From positions 2,094,367-2,158,366 of the forward strand of contig OX457043.1 of NCBI GenBank assembly GCA_949752735.1: a stretch of 64,000 nt of DNA, given 5' to 3'. Every line of letters starts with the position of its first letter. Positions within the stretch are counted from its first letter, which is position 1. The notes under the pieces were generated by a model, which saw nothing but the letters and a program-made list of their open reading frames with translations, made no database searches and was not told the origin of the DNA. The translations under genes were made by a program, and so were the position numbers. This DNA comes from Lumbricus terrestris. Taxonomy: Eukaryota > Annelida > Clitellata > Crassiclitellata > Lumbricidae. This document shows, piece after piece, positions 1 through 12,578 of this stretch.

Positions 1-745
1 ATTAGGTCTACCGTGTTGTTTTTACTGCTCATGTGATGGATAGACTGTGCATTATTGTGCATCAACCTCCTGTCAAAAATTACTAATCGCCGATGGCGTA
101 GGTTTAATTACGTACACGATTGAATCAAATCCGCTTCCAATATTATACGCTGCAGTATTTCAATTTAGATTTGAAGGAGATTTTACTCATCTGTACTTTC
201 TCATCAAGAGAACCTCACCCGGATCAATTTGATCAAACACTGTTACCGGATTGCAATGTATTTTAATTATTACTGCCTGCAGAAAATAGGTCTACCCCTT
301 TCTCAATGACATTACTAATGCGCCTACAGGCACTGCGTCAGGCTACTCGTTTTTATGTCAGAAGATCTGTGACAGCAGAAGTAGGCCCTAATTAAATTAC
401 ATTCCTCGTTCCGGAAATAGGAATCTGTCATCTTTGCGTAGGTTTGTACAGGACTAAATGCCGGACCTCTAGGCAGAGCATTCGCGGACCCCTCAACCAT
501 CTTAGAGTTTTAGGAGAGGAATATTTTTTTAAACAAATTGAAAAAATAAACGTGGAGGTAAAAACCTATATAGTTAATTGTCTATGATGTCATAGTATAT
601 TTTAAAAGGCATAAATCGTAAACGTTGTAGGCCTATATATATATAGCCTAACTATCTAGCCCCTGAGCCATAGAATTTGCCTGGTCCCTGATCATCTGTC
701 CCAGGCCATCTATTATAGGGGGCTCTGTGTTTGCAAGCCTATGGT
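1..745. other. No gene recognised
   Basis: AT-rich sequence with only short chance frames. It holds the palindrome TAGGCCTA (for example 628-635), which recurs through the window. No splice-bounded exon, RNA gene or transposon end could be supported. Confidence 0.5.
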
Positions 746-753
746 TGGTATTG

Positions 754-952
754 CAGGGCTGTTTTAAGGAAGTTTTAGAACTGCACAACCCCATCTGTCG
801 TTTCCCATCCTCCATGATAAATTAGGCCTACTCTAAAACGGAAGAAATTACCTTTCAAAACTGGTTTTAAAAGAACAGAAATGCATCTACAACTGCACAA
901 ATCCATTTGGAACTGCACATTTAGTGTACAACTGCACGCTAAAAAAGCCCTG
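754..952. mobile_element. hAT-type MITE, CAGGGCTG family, short copy
   Basis: Ends are CAGGGCTGTTTT at the left and AAAAAAGCCCTG at the right, a terminal inverted repeat. Flanks TGGTATTG and TAGTACTG match at 6 of 8 positions, a decayed 8-bp target duplication. The inside (ACTGCACAA..., TACAACTGCACG) matches the longer copy at 3019-3407. It is non-coding; the open frame across it is a repeat translation. Confidence 0.7.
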
Positions 953-1507
953 TAGTACTGTTCATATATAGTTTCGCGTGGTTCGTTCATTTATCCTAAT
1001 CAGTGTCAATGTTCTTAATGACTGGAAATCTTATTTACATGTCAATTATATTCTTTTTATTGACAAGATAACCGGGTTAGTATGTAGGTGCCATCTGCAC
1101 ACTTCTATAGTCCGTTTTGGTCATTAACTGGATGAAGGCCAGAAATTCCAATGATAAACTTTGCCGGGCCGGCGCCTGAATCTTGAACGACACAAGCATT
1201 TATTTTCTTAATCGCTGATGTTTTCCTTTGAAGTAGCCTAGGTTGCATGTTTTCTGTCATCAAGGTAGGTTGCAAACCAATTGAATGTGCAGCCGAGTAG
1301 GCTATATCAGCTTAGAGTGTCTGTCAACGATTGCACAGTGTGTCTGAATTATACTTATTATAGGCCCTACCATTTCCATATTTCCACGTGGTTTTACCAT
1401 CCCAATCCCTCTTGCCAAATCCTAACCCTCTCCGATAAAGATGATCCATAATCGCAATCTTCAAATTTCTAAAGCGCCACTCGAAAGCCAAATGCTTATT
1501 GACGGTG
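953..1507. other. No gene recognised
   Basis: Non-coding sequence between two MITEs. No conserved frame, RNA gene or transposon end was seen. Confidence 0.4.
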
Positions 1508-1953
1508 ACACGAAATGGAGTATCACCCCCTGAAAGCTATCCGGGGGGATGAATTAATCTATCCCCCGGATGGAATTAACCGGTCTATACTATCCGGGGA
1601 TATAAACTATTCTATCCCCTCTTTTGAAAAATGCGCATAATAAATTTTTTTTTGCTGTAATCAAAATTTAAAGTGACTAATTGTTTTAAGTGTCCTAAGC
1701 AATGCTCATGCAGATAAAGGCAACTCGAATTTATTTAGTGACTCTGAGTATTTTTAAGTGTTTTAAATGTTTTAAGTGCTCTAAAAACCGGGAAAAACAA
1801 ATTATCTAGTAGGAATAAACATACCTGTTAGTGTCATTGTTCAAAACAAAGCAGGTGAAAATTAATTTGCAAAAAATACACGCGGAAGCGGTTGTTTCGA
1901 CTTTTTTAATTTGGGGGGATACAATTAATACGGGGGATACTCTATTTCGTGAC
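1508..1953. mobile_element. Putative MITE with ACGAAATRGAGTATC ends
   Basis: The left end (about 1510-1530) carries ACGAAATGGAGTATCACCCCC. The right end (1932-1950) carries the near-complement GGGGGATACTCTATTTCGT. Inside lie repeated TATCCGGGGG/ATCTATCCCC blocks. The first ~250 bp match a diverged copy at 22895-23150, so this is a dispersed repeat. The target duplication is unclear, so the superfamily is left open. Confidence 0.55.
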
Positions 1954-3010
1954 AGACGGCCGCTGTGTCTAATCAGAAGGGCCACGTACATTCTTTGTTG
2001 CGGTGTACAGGCCCTTATAATAGGTCGCAGTCCGGTTACCACAGGATCAGCGGTGGCAAAGTAGCTGTTAAGGTGAGCGGCACTTAGTTCGAGAATTGAA
2101 AAGCTGTAGTTAGAATGTTAGATGATCAGTTGAGTCGGATTAGAGTTCCTATATGAGGAGTTGAAACTTTAGTTTAGAATGGAAGTCTCGAGTATACATA
2201 GCGCTTAATAGATGAGCTGAGGAAGGTGAAGGTTGGCTACCAGCAAGGATGATGGATTGGAGGAAAGTAAAAAGATTCGGAAATCATCGAGAACGAGACG
2301 GAAGTGGTCGAGGGAGTGTTGAACTGTTCTCTCTCCCTTGCCAGGTCACCGTCTCAAGGTCAAGCACCAGGCAGGTACGACGTCTAAGTAAAATGGCTCA
2401 TGACGTCTTCCCAAGGACAGACCGCATCAGCTGAGCACCATTCCGCGGTAGACCCTATTGTTTGTTTTATGCTCTAGTGAGACTAATGTAAGCTTATAAC
2501 ATAAAAGTACCTTATCATCAGAAAGGAAGATAAAGTGTGAGGGTGGAAGATTTGAAACTTTCACCTGTCGCTTGATAATCTCGCACGTTAGCCACTGGTG
2601 ACTGAACTATAGGCCTATACCGTGCATTCCATCCCTCCTCGTTTCTGAACCGTCTGCAATGTAAACACACTGCGGGACATCGAATGAAAAGGATATCAGA
2701 ATGTACAATTACAAAATTATAATTATCATAACAATGCAATTGCAAAACATAGCAGACGTCTGAGAAGCTGTGAGAAAGAAAAGATAAAAAGATACATGTA
2801 AGGTTTGAATGAAAATGGCAGAAATGATATAATATTTATGCCACGTGGATAGTGGCGCGCCAACCGGCCGTATACGATGTCAGCAGGTCACCCCAAGGTC
2901 ACAGCTAGGTCACAGGAGTAATCCAGCAGATGGAAGAATAAATTAAAAAACCGAAAAGATATTGAAAATTCCAACAATTTAGGCAGGTCATAAGGCAGGT
3001 CAAGTGTAAA
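1954..3010. other. No gene recognised
   Basis: About 1 kb without a supportable gene. Short frames of 61-78 codons occur on both strands without recognisable domains or splice context. Confidence 0.4.
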
Positions 3011-3018
3011 ATAGGCAG

Positions 3019-3407
3019 CAGGGCTGTTTTTAAGAAATTTTTTGAACTTCACAACCCGGTCGACCCTTCTTTCCTTCCCATCCACCATGGGTAAATTACT
3101 TCCAATCGGAGGACAATGACCATCTTTTGCTAGTTTTAACTGTACACAGGGCTTAAAGTGTGCCTGGACGGTCATGGACGGCGTCCATGCACTTGCTTTA
3201 AAATCTGAACGCCGTCCAGCCACTTGTTGGCGAGCACAGACTGGAAAGGTAAGGGGCGTCCAGGCACTTCTTTTGGAGAGGTAAGGGGCGTCCAGGCACT
3301 TATTTTCCCACACTTTAGGCACTGACTGTACAGAAGTGCTTCTACAACTGCACAAATCCATTTAGAACTGCGCATTCTGTGTACAACTGCACGTTAAAAA
3401 AGCCCTG
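3019..3407. mobile_element. hAT-type MITE, CAGGGCTG family, long copy
   Basis: Terminal inverted repeat CAGGGCTGTTTT / AAAAAGCCCTG with a perfect 8-bp target duplication ATAGGCAG at 3011-3018 and 3408-3415. It is about 190 bp longer than the copy at 754-952. The extra part is a tandem block with GGGGCGTCCAGGCACTT twice (around 3253 and 3287) and related GGCGTCCA units. The 157-codon frame on the - strand across it is a repeat translation. Confidence 0.85.
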
Positions 3408-3711
3408 ATAGGCAGTATTTGACCACATGTTTTACTCTTGACCTGCCTCATAACCTGCGACAACCTTTAGGCCTATATGGTAGCGCGGCGACTACTTAAA
3501 TAGCATTCTTGCGATAAGCCGTGAAAGGATATAATTATTTTTTGCTCTCTAAAATATAGAATTCTAGAAGATAAACCCAATTTCCTGAGCTATGGACAGC
3601 TTTAGTCAAGATCCCGAATGTGATATGCGTTCATCCTCAATTTGTTCTCCATGCTTTCACGCTGTATGGAACGGATTTATCTGAACCAAGCCACGATCCG
3701 ACACGCAGAGT

Positions 3712-3861
3712 CATGGGCGGAGTTTATCAGGGGCGGGGGGGCTAAGCCCCCAGGAAGACTCAGATTCATTTTTTTCACCATGTAAATGGTATCTTTTCCC
3801 GGGCTTAGCTCCCCAAGAAGGTTTTAGCCCCTCCAAGAACGGAAACCAAACTCCGCCCATG
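3712..3861. mobile_element. hAT-type MITE, CATGGGCGGAGTTT family
   Basis: A 150-bp element with perfect 14-bp terminal inverted repeats CATGGGCGGAGTTT. Flanks are CGCAGAGT (3704-3711) and CGCACAGT (3862-3869), an 8-bp target duplication with one mismatch. A longer relative is at 49359-49674. Confidence 0.8.
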
Positions 3862-4035
3862 CGCACAGTGCACACTAACTGCATTTTGTGTGCCTACTAA
3901 GGCCTACAATACTTCGTCGATAAACGCTATACTACGACGAACCTCAAACTAGAGATGCGCGTTTTTTTAACCAGGGACAAAATTTACATTTAAAGATTTC
4001 GTCACAATTGGATCATATTCTGATGACGTATAGGG

Positions 4036-4760
<725 letters not shown>

Positions 4761-4768
4761 GTATAGGG

Positions 4769-5905
4769 CATACACAAACGACCTCATAATAATATTACGT
4801 CAGCGGTCAAAATCTCTATATTATAGGCCTAAGCTGCAACAGAGCTTGAATCTCGTGAATGTTTACAGTAGCGGTAATCTCAATATAGAGACATTATGTG
4901 ATATAAGAAATATCATTAGCAACGCCCTCCTCCTTCGTAAAGCCTTTGGACTGGTACACTCATCGCAGAACGATAGGACCGACATATCTGTCCACAAAAA
5001 CCATCCGTTTGTACACTGCGCTACCCATTTATTTAGCGCCCAAATCCATTGATGACGCCGACAAATTGTGAGATAGTAAAGGTACATTATATACCAGGTG
5101 ACAGTCTCAAGGTGTTCAAACATCGCAAAACTATAGTATCGATGACCGAATGACGAATCTCTAACCCTGATTCTAACCATGACCTATCCTCACGACGTCT
5201 AACCTGATCCTAACCGACACGTCGGTCCCCGATACTGTAGTTATACCCAAACATCAGAGTTGTAGACCTGCGATATCGTATGTCGACAAAGAAAGCTACG
5301 CCAGGTAAAGAGAACACCACGGTCAACTATTGCTCAATCTTGCTGTTAAAATAAGATAATTATTGAGAAATAATTAACGACGCAAATATACATGCTTTAT
5401 GTAACATTAGACCAATGCAGAAATTGTTGAGATATAATTCTAACTGCGAATTATTTGTTATCTGCCGCAAAGTAGGCTAGGCTATATTCCAATCGATCAG
5501 CCTCTATACTCAATTAATTCTTATTCTAATATATATTAGAACAATTCAGTTGCTAATTCTGGTTCTAATTGCTTAGGCATTAATTTACTTTTTTAAATTC
5601 TAATTTCAGTCGATTAGCAACTAAATAATTTTGACAGTTCTAACGATGCAGCACTTCAGTAGATAATCTTTTTTGCAATCGACCAGCTACAAGACATTCC
5701 TAATCAATCAGCAAATTAATGTCAACAGCTCATAATTTGTTGTCATAATTATAATAATTCCATTCGATTGTCAATTAAATCGCCATGTCCGTCAATCATC
5801 ACCGTTACCTTGACAACGATTCACGATCTGGTCATTGCTTACGTCACGACACTCGAAGGAGGGCATTCAGAATTTAGGAAAAGAGGAGTTACAGGTCACA
5901 GATAG
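4769..5905. other. No gene recognised
   Basis: AT-rich non-coding sequence with frames of about 105 and 136 codons that lack recognisable domains. The 136-codon frame begins inside the hAT element, so it is not an ancestral gene. Simple ATTCTAATT-like runs occur around 5515-5700. Confidence 0.4.
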
Positions 5906-6026
5906 CGCTTGTCTGTCTGTCTGTCTGTCTGTCTGCATGTCTGTCTGTCTATCTTTCTATGTTTTAATGTCATCGTCTGTTTTGCGCCCTTGTGTGGCCG
6001 TTAATTCAAATGTGGTGGTCTGTCTG
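5906..6026. repeat. TCTG-rich microsatellite, left part
   Basis: Runs of CTGT/TCTG start near 5909 and end in GTCTG at 6022-6026. The tract resumes at 13641, so the retrotransposon between was inserted into it. Confidence 0.85.
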
Positions 6027-7090
6027 TGTAGCCTCTTATTATTAGCATATGCTCATTTTAGCAGGTATATCAAACATGTACTGCATTTAAATAGCCAGTT
6101 CAAAGAGAAACCAATTCTTTTAAATGTAAAATATATTGATTACTATTAAAGAAACAATACAATTATGCAGTGTCTCCTATTTACCTATTGGCGTTGATTG
6201 ATTACTAGATTTATTATGTTTCTTAGCTTCACTTGAGTGTAGAATTCTTTCTAGTTCATCGTCCGCCAATTCTGTAAATCGTCGTAGTTCCGATCCTTGT
6301 ATTTCGACAACCAAGTGTCTCGAATATGCAGTGGAATAATATATACCGAAGATATTTCGTAGTCCAGGCCGAACAACGAAATTCCAAGGAGTATATTCTG
6401 TATTCACAAATGCCAGTATTCTTACTCGAATGGATGTAATGTGTCACAATTCCAGCGTACACATCCACGTCCAGATCAACCGTGTGATCATAAATGTTTG
6501 AATCAACCGCGTGATTAACTCCAACGACTCTCTCCAATGTTCGTAGAATTCAAAATCCTCGAGCAATCTCTTCACCCACGAATGACGATAGTTCTCCAAG
6601 CTCCAGAATTTACCTCGACCGCAAAAACTGTCTCGAAAACTGAACGTCCGTTGGCCACCCTTCTTCTCAACGTCGAAGGTGCCACATACCAATCATTCTG
6701 CCGCTAATTCCACTCAAGAGTTCATTTGCCGCAACAAAATGACCCTTCGCCATTAGCTCCAACTGCAGAAATCGATCTTTTAACCGTTTCTGTCGATGAC
6801 GTGTGTTTAACCAGTTAGACTGCGTTTTAATTGGCTTACGCGTTGTTACGTTGTTTTTGTTGCCATAGTCTCCAATAGCAACCAACGCCTATCAGTCTCG
6901 CTGCTCTTCTTTAGCGCTTCTGTAGTTTCGTTTGCTGATCGTATTACTAAATATTAATTCTTCTAACAACGCCAATTAATTAACTAATTAAATCAACGCC
7001 ACTACATTGTCTGACTTAACTTCTACCTACAATTAACACTTAATACTAGACAAGTTAGATTGATAGATAATAGCGATTTAATACGCTACA
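6027..7090 (-). repeat. 3' LTR of the Gmr1-like element
   Basis: A 1064-bp direct repeat of 12579-13640. In element orientation it begins TGTAGCG and ends GGCTACA, so it has TG...CA ends. It holds an extra AT relative to the other LTR near 6050. Short frames inside it occur identically in both LTRs and have no domain match. Confidence 0.95.
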
Positions 7091-7091
7091 A

Positions 7092-7106
7092 ATACCCCTC
7101 CTTCAA
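7092..7106 (-). other. Polypurine tract of the Gmr1-like element
   Basis: On the - strand a purine run GAAGGAGGGG lies immediately before the 3' LTR. This is where plus-strand DNA synthesis is primed in LTR elements. Confidence 0.65.
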
Positions 7107-7253
7107 AAGTCTGTAATCAGGCTTTACAATCTCACCTAATTATCTATCAACTAAATTTCTATCAACTTCTTATTCTATCTTACATAACAATACAACATTA
7201 CTGAACTATTTCTTTACTATATTATTATAATACATTACTGATATATTTAAGTA

Positions 7254-10200
7254 CTATGTAATTCCTCTACTCAAATAATCAGACATAACATTATTGCTCC
7301 CCTTGATATAGCGTATCGTAAAGCAATAATTTTGAAGTGCTAGACTCCACCTCATGACTCTCGCATTCTTCATTCTTCCTTCCTTCATGTACTGTAGTCC
7401 GCAGTGGTCCGTCTCAATCACAAACTGCTTTCCACACAAGTACCTGTCAAACCTACTAATTCCCCACATTATCGCTAGACATTCTCTCTCCTCAACTGAA
7501 TATCTCGTCTCTCTCTCCAATAGTTTCCTACTCGCATATGCAATCGGGTGGTTTATTCCTTCATACTGCTGTATCAGGATACAACCTATTCCTCTTCCCG
7601 AAGCATCCGTTTGAATCACGAATTCCTTCTCCAAGTTTGGTAACTTTAGTATTGGTGTCTTAGCAAGTGCTGCTTTCAGCTTACTAAAACTCTCATCTAA
7701 TTCCTCGTTCCAATCAACATTATTAGCTGCTGACTTCTTCGTCAAGTCACTTAATGGTGCCATCAGCTCAGCACAATGCGGAATAAACTTTCTGTAATAC
7801 TTTATTGCTCCCAAAAAGCTTCTTATTTGTTTCTTCGTTTTCGGTTGTGGCATCTCCACAATCTTATCTATCGATTCTCCTTTAGGACTAATGTCGTCGT
7901 TGTTTAACGTATGACCCAAGAAATCTATGCGTCCATAGCCTAATGAACATTTCTTTGGTTTCAAAGTTAGGTGAGCATCTCTCACTCTTTGAAAAAATTC
8001 TCGTAAAATCTTCATATGTTTAGTCCATCCTTCTGTATGAGCTAGTATGTCATCAACATAACTCTCCAGATTCTCGGTTCCATGCAAAATCTTCCTTATC
8101 AGTCTATTATAGCTTGAAGCACTATTTACCAATCCAAATGGAAGAACGTTGAATTTATACAACCCACTTGCACAAATGAAAGTCGTATAATCTTTTGATT
8201 CTTCGCTCATTGGAATTTGCCAATATCCTTTGCAAAAATCAAACTTGCTATATATTTTGCTGCCACTCAGTTTATTGAAGATATCCTCGTTTGACATCAT
8301 CGGTTCTGGATCAAAAATTGTCACTTTATTCAATTGTTTATAGTTGCAGCAAAGTCTATTGCTTCCATCAGCCTTCTTGACAACAACAAGCGGTGCTGCG
8401 TATGCTGCTTCTGATCTTTCTATTATCCCATTCTCTAACATTATCTCAATTTCCTTATCAATTTCTGACTGTAGATGATACGGTGTTGGATACGCTTTCA
8501 TCCTAACAGGTTCATCACTCGTAAGATGAATCTCGTGTTTCACCATGTCAGTTCTTCCTGGTTTATCTGTAAATATGTCTTGATATTCTCTCAGTAATTT
8601 CTCTAATTCACCTCTCTGTTCATCTTCTAATTGTGGATTAATATCAACATCCTTGTACGTCTCAGTTTGCTTACTGACATACAAGTTCAATATCTCCTCC
8701 TCTTCATCCTCACCTTCTCTACCATCATGTACAATAGCCGACACATATGCTATTGTCTCAGAACCTGCCAATTCTTCTTCACTCCTCTCGTAATATCTCT
8801 TTAGTATGTTGATGTGGTATGTTTTCAGTTTTCCACCATCAACCTCAACTTTATAATCGTAATCTCCGATTTTCCCTCTGACAACAAATGGTCCTTGCCA
8901 TTTCACAAGCATCTTATTATTACAACTCGGCAGTAACAATAGGACTTTATCACCTATCTCCAGTTTTCTATATCGTGCCTTTTTATCGTAATACTTCTTG
9001 TTCTTCGCATTAGCTTTGTGAATTGCTTTCTGCGCCATGTTACACGTTTCCTCTATACGTTCTCGTAGATCTGTCATATATGTGTACACATCCTTCACCT
9101 CGTCTTCCACTTTTTCGTTTGTCCACAGTTCCTTCAATATCTGTACTGGACCTCTACAAGATCTTCCGAAGATTAATTCGAAAGGTGTGTATCCGTGGCT
9201 CTCGTGTACAGTATCTCGTAATGCGAAAAGTAGTGGTGCCAAGTACCTGTCCCACTCTTTTACTTGTTCACCTATCAATTTTCTCAGTGTTGTCTTAATC
9301 GTTCCATTAAGACGTTCTACACAACCATTTCCCATCGCGTGGTATGGACTCGTCATCGTATGTTTGATTAATAAGATTTTGTTTACTTCGGCCATTAGCT
9401 CTGACGTAGACTGGCTTCCTCTATCCGTATGAATTCTTTGTGGTACGCCCATCCGACAATAAAAGTTAAACAAGGCTTCCGCCACTTCCTCGGTACTAAT
9501 ACCTTTCAATGGTATCGCTTCAGGATATCTGGTGCTTAAGTCGATAATCGTTAATACATAACGATATCCTCTCATAGACATTGGCTCTATGGCTCCTATG
9601 ATATCTACACAGACATGCTTGAACGGCACATCCAGCACTGGGAGATGTCCCATCGGTGCCTTGTAGTTCACTTTCTTATCTACTGCTTTCTGGCATACAT
9701 CACAACTTAATATGTATCGCCGAACTTCTTGATTTATCCCTGGCCAATAAAATTCATTCACAATTTTATCGTGAGTCTTCTTCATGCCTAGATGAGCTGA
9801 CAGTAGCGAGTTATGTGCTACAGCTAGAACTTTGTTTCTCAACTGTTTCGGAACCATCAACTGCCACTTCGCTTCATCTTTCAATACTTCCTTCCATCTC
9901 CGGTACAACAATCCATCTTTCTTTACGTACAGCACTTTTTCTGTACTCTTCTCATCGCCATTCCACTCAGATGCTTTATCCCAGCAACTCTTCAATGTCT
10001 CATCTGTCTTCTGTAATTCCTTTATTTCTTTTGTAGTTATATTTAGGTCGGGCATTTCGGTGACCTTGAGTGGTTTATATTTCACCACTTTCTTCGACTC
10101 AGCTCTCGTTTCTATCGCTGCTGTCGTTTGATGTGTGTCACTGTTCATGACGTCATCACTTACAACTTTCTCTATTACGTCATCATACTCCGTGCTCATC

Positions 10201-12236
10201 TCATCACTCTCGAATCTTACTGTCTTCTTGGCATCTTGCCAACGTGAATTAGCATTCACAACTCTCTTGAGTATACCTTTATACCCAACTTTTTCTTGTT
10301 TCTCACTCACAATCGTCTCATCCACTTTCTCTCCTTTGTCACAATTAATCACATTTTCATCCGTGTTCTCATTCGTTACTGTATATTTTAACCCTCTCAC
10401 GCGTCCAATAATTATCGGCTTTACTGGTTCGTCCATAACCATTGCCTCAACTTCACCAGTAAAATATTCGCTCTCAATGTTTACATGGGCTGTAGGAAAA
10501 CACCTTAAGCTCCCATCAACTAGGATGCAGTGCGTTTCCTTCCCAGTCAAATCACTATCTCTGATCAGCGATCTCCTCACAATACATGTACTCGCTCCAG
10601 AATCGTAAAGACAATTGGCGACTACTCCATTGACCTTCGCTTGACATTCGTCTATACTTTCAATGTCAATGCAACCATCTTTCCGTTCTGTAACTACCGT
10701 ACTTGCTGCCATGTGTTTCGGTACTTCTTCTTTACCTTTCCTATCCTGGCGTTCTACTGTTCTGTCAACTTCATTTGATTTCGTACTTTCATTCGTCTGT
10801 ACAGCCCTGTACGCCCTATTCTCGTAAATTTGTACGGCTGCAGCTGTGTGTTTAACAAACCCTTTGGCTTTATGCACACAATCAAATGATTTATAACCTA
10901 CTTTTCCGCATGCAAAACAAGTTATCTTGTGTTCTGCTGCCTGCTCTCTATCCCTACTAAATCCTCTATTCACATTTCCACTGTGATTTGTCTCTTTGTT
11001 CTGTCGCGTTTCAACTCTTCCTCTGTTTACATTTCCTTGGAATTTCTCTCTCGATTTCTCTTCAAATGACTTTCCATTACCTCTGTCATTATTAAATCTC
11101 CCTTGAGGTTTCACAGAATTCTCGGCATATCTGTACCCATGAGCTTCGATGTAGGATTCTGCACATGTCAATGTGTCCTTCAAGCTCATTTTTCCTTTCT
11201 CTTTAATGAACATCCTCAACTCATTACTACAAGTGAGGAAAAATTGATCCTTTAGCAGTAGATCCTCGATTCCTTCGTAGGTCTGTTCAAATCCTGCTTG
11301 TAGCAACCATTGCTGCAAGTATCGCTGCAATCTGTAGATGAAATTTGAAGGAGTCTCTCCTTGTTCCATCTTGCTAGTCTTAAACTTGTTACGATACCCT
11401 CCTTCTGTTAATTGGAATCTTTTCAGGAGATGCTTCTTTAAACAATCGTAGTCTTGTGTTTCTTCAGCTGACAAACGCTGGTACACTTCTAATGCTTTCG
11501 ACTCCAGATGTCGTGCTAGCATCAGCGACCATACATCTCTTGGTATCTCGTATGTCGTACACGTCCGCTCAAATCTAAGAAGATACGCATCGAGACAGTC
11601 CTTTGCCTCGTTAAATATCGGGAATTTAATATTCTTCATTCCCTTATGACTTTGGTTTCCTTGGTGGTTGTCACCCATCGTCATATAAGAATCTCCATCA
11701 TCCCTGTTTCGTCTATCTCCCGATTCTATCTCTCTCATTCTCACTTGAACCTCAAGCCTCTTATTCTCTAATTCTCTGTCCCTTGCCTGTCTCACTTCAT
11801 CGGCTTCTCGTATAAGCCTGGCTTCGGTTGCTTCTCTTTCAAGCCTAACGTCATTTGCTTCTCGCGTAAGCCTTGCCTCGTTCATCTCTGCTTCTCGTAA
11901 TAGTCTAGCGTCAGCCATCCTCGCTATTTCTATTTCTTTTTCTCTAACTGCCTTTACTTCGGCTAATCTAGTCGCCTCTCGCGCTAGTTCCAACTCACTC
12001 TCTCTGGCTGCTTTGGCATCAGCTAACTTAGCCGCTTCACGCGCTGATTCTGTCTCTCTAAGAACCTTAGCTTCTGCAGCTGCACGTAGCTCATTTTCCT
12101 TTTTCTCTTCTCGTTCATTCACCCTTTGCTGTCTAAAGTCGTTCTGTCTGTCCCTGACGAATGCCTTCAGCTCTTCACCATCCAATGAGAGTGAACGTCC
12201 CATATCAAGCCATTGTTGCCACTCTGTGATTGACAT
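7254..12236 (-). CDS. Gag-Pol polyprotein, Gmr1-type (PR-IN-RT-RH order)
   Basis: A single uninterrupted 1660-aa frame starting with ATG at 12236. Residues ~30-175 are highly charged and coiled-coil-like, with repeats of the type REA.EAR. Residues ~200-360 resemble a SCAN-like Gag capsid. A CCHC-like knuckle (CFACGKVGYKSFDC) is near 440 and the protease motif YDSGAS near 545. Integrase follows: an HHCC zinc region ~803-850 and a core with D ~878, D ~937 and E ~974, then a GPF-type module (KWQGPFVV) ~1110-1150. Reverse transcriptase comes last (YVDD ~1393), followed by RNase H (TDASG ~1540). Typical Ty3/gypsy elements place integrase after RNase H. No stop or frameshift is seen, so the copy may be active. 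Confidence 0.95.
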   Translation of the reverse strand: MSITEWQQWLDMGRSLSLDGEELKAFVRDRQNDFRQQRVNEREEKKENELRAAAEAKVLRETESAREAAKLADAKAARESELELAREATRLAEVKAVREKEIEIARMADARLLREAEMNEARLTREANDVRLEREATEARLIREADEVRQARDRELENKRLEVQVRMREIESGDRRNRDDGDSYMTMGDNHQGNQSHKGMKNIKFPIFNEAKDCLDAYLLRFERTCTTYEIPRDVWSLMLARHLESKALEVYQRLSAEETQDYDCLKKHLLKRFQLTEGGYRNKFKTSKMEQGETPSNFIYRLQRYLQQWLLQAGFEQTYEGIEDLLLKDQFFLTCSNELRMFIKEKGKMSLKDTLTCAESYIEAHGYRYAENSVKPQGRFNNDRGNGKSFEEKSREKFQGNVNRGRVETRQNKETNHSGNVNRGFSRDREQAAEHKITCFACGKVGYKSFDCVHKAKGFVKHTAAAVQIYENRAYRAVQTNESTKSNEVDRTVERQDRKGKEEVPKHMAASTVVTERKDGCIDIESIDECQAKVNGVVANCLYDSGASTCIVRRSLIRDSDLTGKETHCILVDGSLRCFPTAHVNIESEYFTGEVEAMVMDEPVKPIIIGRVRGLKYTVTNENTDENVINCDKGEKVDETIVSEKQEKVGYKGILKRVVNANSRWQDAKKTVRFESDEMSTEYDDVIEKVVSDDVMNSDTHQTTAAIETRAESKKVVKYKPLKVTEMPDLNITTKEIKELQKTDETLKSCWDKASEWNGDEKSTEKVLYVKKDGLLYRRWKEVLKDEAKWQLMVPKQLRNKVLAVAHNSLLSAHLGMKKTHDKIVNEFYWPGINQEVRRYILSCDVCQKAVDKKVNYKAPMGHLPVLDVPFKHVCVDIIGAIEPMSMRGYRYVLTIIDLSTRYPEAIPLKGISTEEVAEALFNFYCRMGVPQRIHTDRGSQSTSELMAEVNKILLIKHTMTSPYHAMGNGCVERLNGTIKTTLRKLIGEQVKEWDRYLAPLLFALRDTVHESHGYTPFELIFGRSCRGPVQILKELWTNEKVEDEVKDVYTYMTDLRERIEETCNMAQKAIHKANAKNKKYYDKKARYRKLEIGDKVLLLLPSCNNKMLVKWQGPFVVRGKIGDYDYKVEVDGGKLKTYHINILKRYYERSEEELAGSETIAYVSAIVHDGREGEDEEEEILNLYVSKQTETYKDVDINPQLEDEQRGELEKLLREYQDIFTDKPGRTDMVKHEIHLTSDEPVRMKAYPTPYHLQSEIDKEIEIMLENGIIERSEAAYAAPLVVVKKADGSNRLCCNYKQLNKVTIFDPEPMMSNEDIFNKLSGSKIYSKFDFCKGYWQIPMSEESKDYTTFICASGLYKFNVLPFGLVNSASSYNRLIRKILHGTENLESYVDDILAHTEGWTKHMKILREFFQRVRDAHLTLKPKKCSLGYGRIDFLGHTLNNDDISPKGESIDKIVEMPQPKTKKQIRSFLGAIKYYRKFIPHCAELMAPLSDLTKKSAANNVDWNEELDESFSKLKAALAKTPILKLPNLEKEFVIQTDASGRGIGCILIQQYEGINHPIAYASRKLLERETRYSVEERECLAIMWGISRFDRYLCGKQFVIETDHCGLQYMKEGRMKNARVMRWSLALQNYCFTIRYIKGSNNVMSDYLSRGIT

Positions 12237-12558
12237 TCTTACTTACTCACTTTTGGTTAAGTAGTAGTAAATTTAACGCTCTAATATGCGCTATACAATT
12301 TCACACTCGCTTATAATAATTATTAAAATTATTAAGCGTCGCACTAATGCTCCCTCTTAACGTGATACAATCTCTGGTATATGTTACGCAATAAGATTAC
12401 CGCACCGACTCTAATGCTTAATATCTATACATGCGCTGCGCTGACGTTGCGCTATGCTTAACAATTTCCAAATAGATCTGCATTTTAATCAGTTTTGTCT
12501 CTTCAATATAAATGTCAGTAAAGTTCAATTTAATCAACAATAATATTGTCAATTATAT
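12237..12558 (-). other. 5' leader of the Gmr1-like element
   Basis: AT-rich untranslated stretch between the primer-binding site and the gag-pol ATG. No other feature is seen in it. Confidence 0.7.
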
Positions 12559-12576
12559 CCCGACGCGAGCATCCCA
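12559..12576 (-). other. Primer-binding site of the Gmr1-like element
   Basis: Two bases inside the 5' LTR the - strand reads TGGGATGCTCGCGTCGGG. It begins with TGG as needed to pair with a tRNA CCA end, at the usual spacing. The priming tRNA was not identified. Confidence 0.7.
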
Positions 12577-12578
12577 TT

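Noticed and set aside
2888..3375. 157- and 67-codon frames on the - strand
   Set aside because: They lie across a MITE with internal tandem repeats; repeated SAWTPLTF phrases reflect that repeat.
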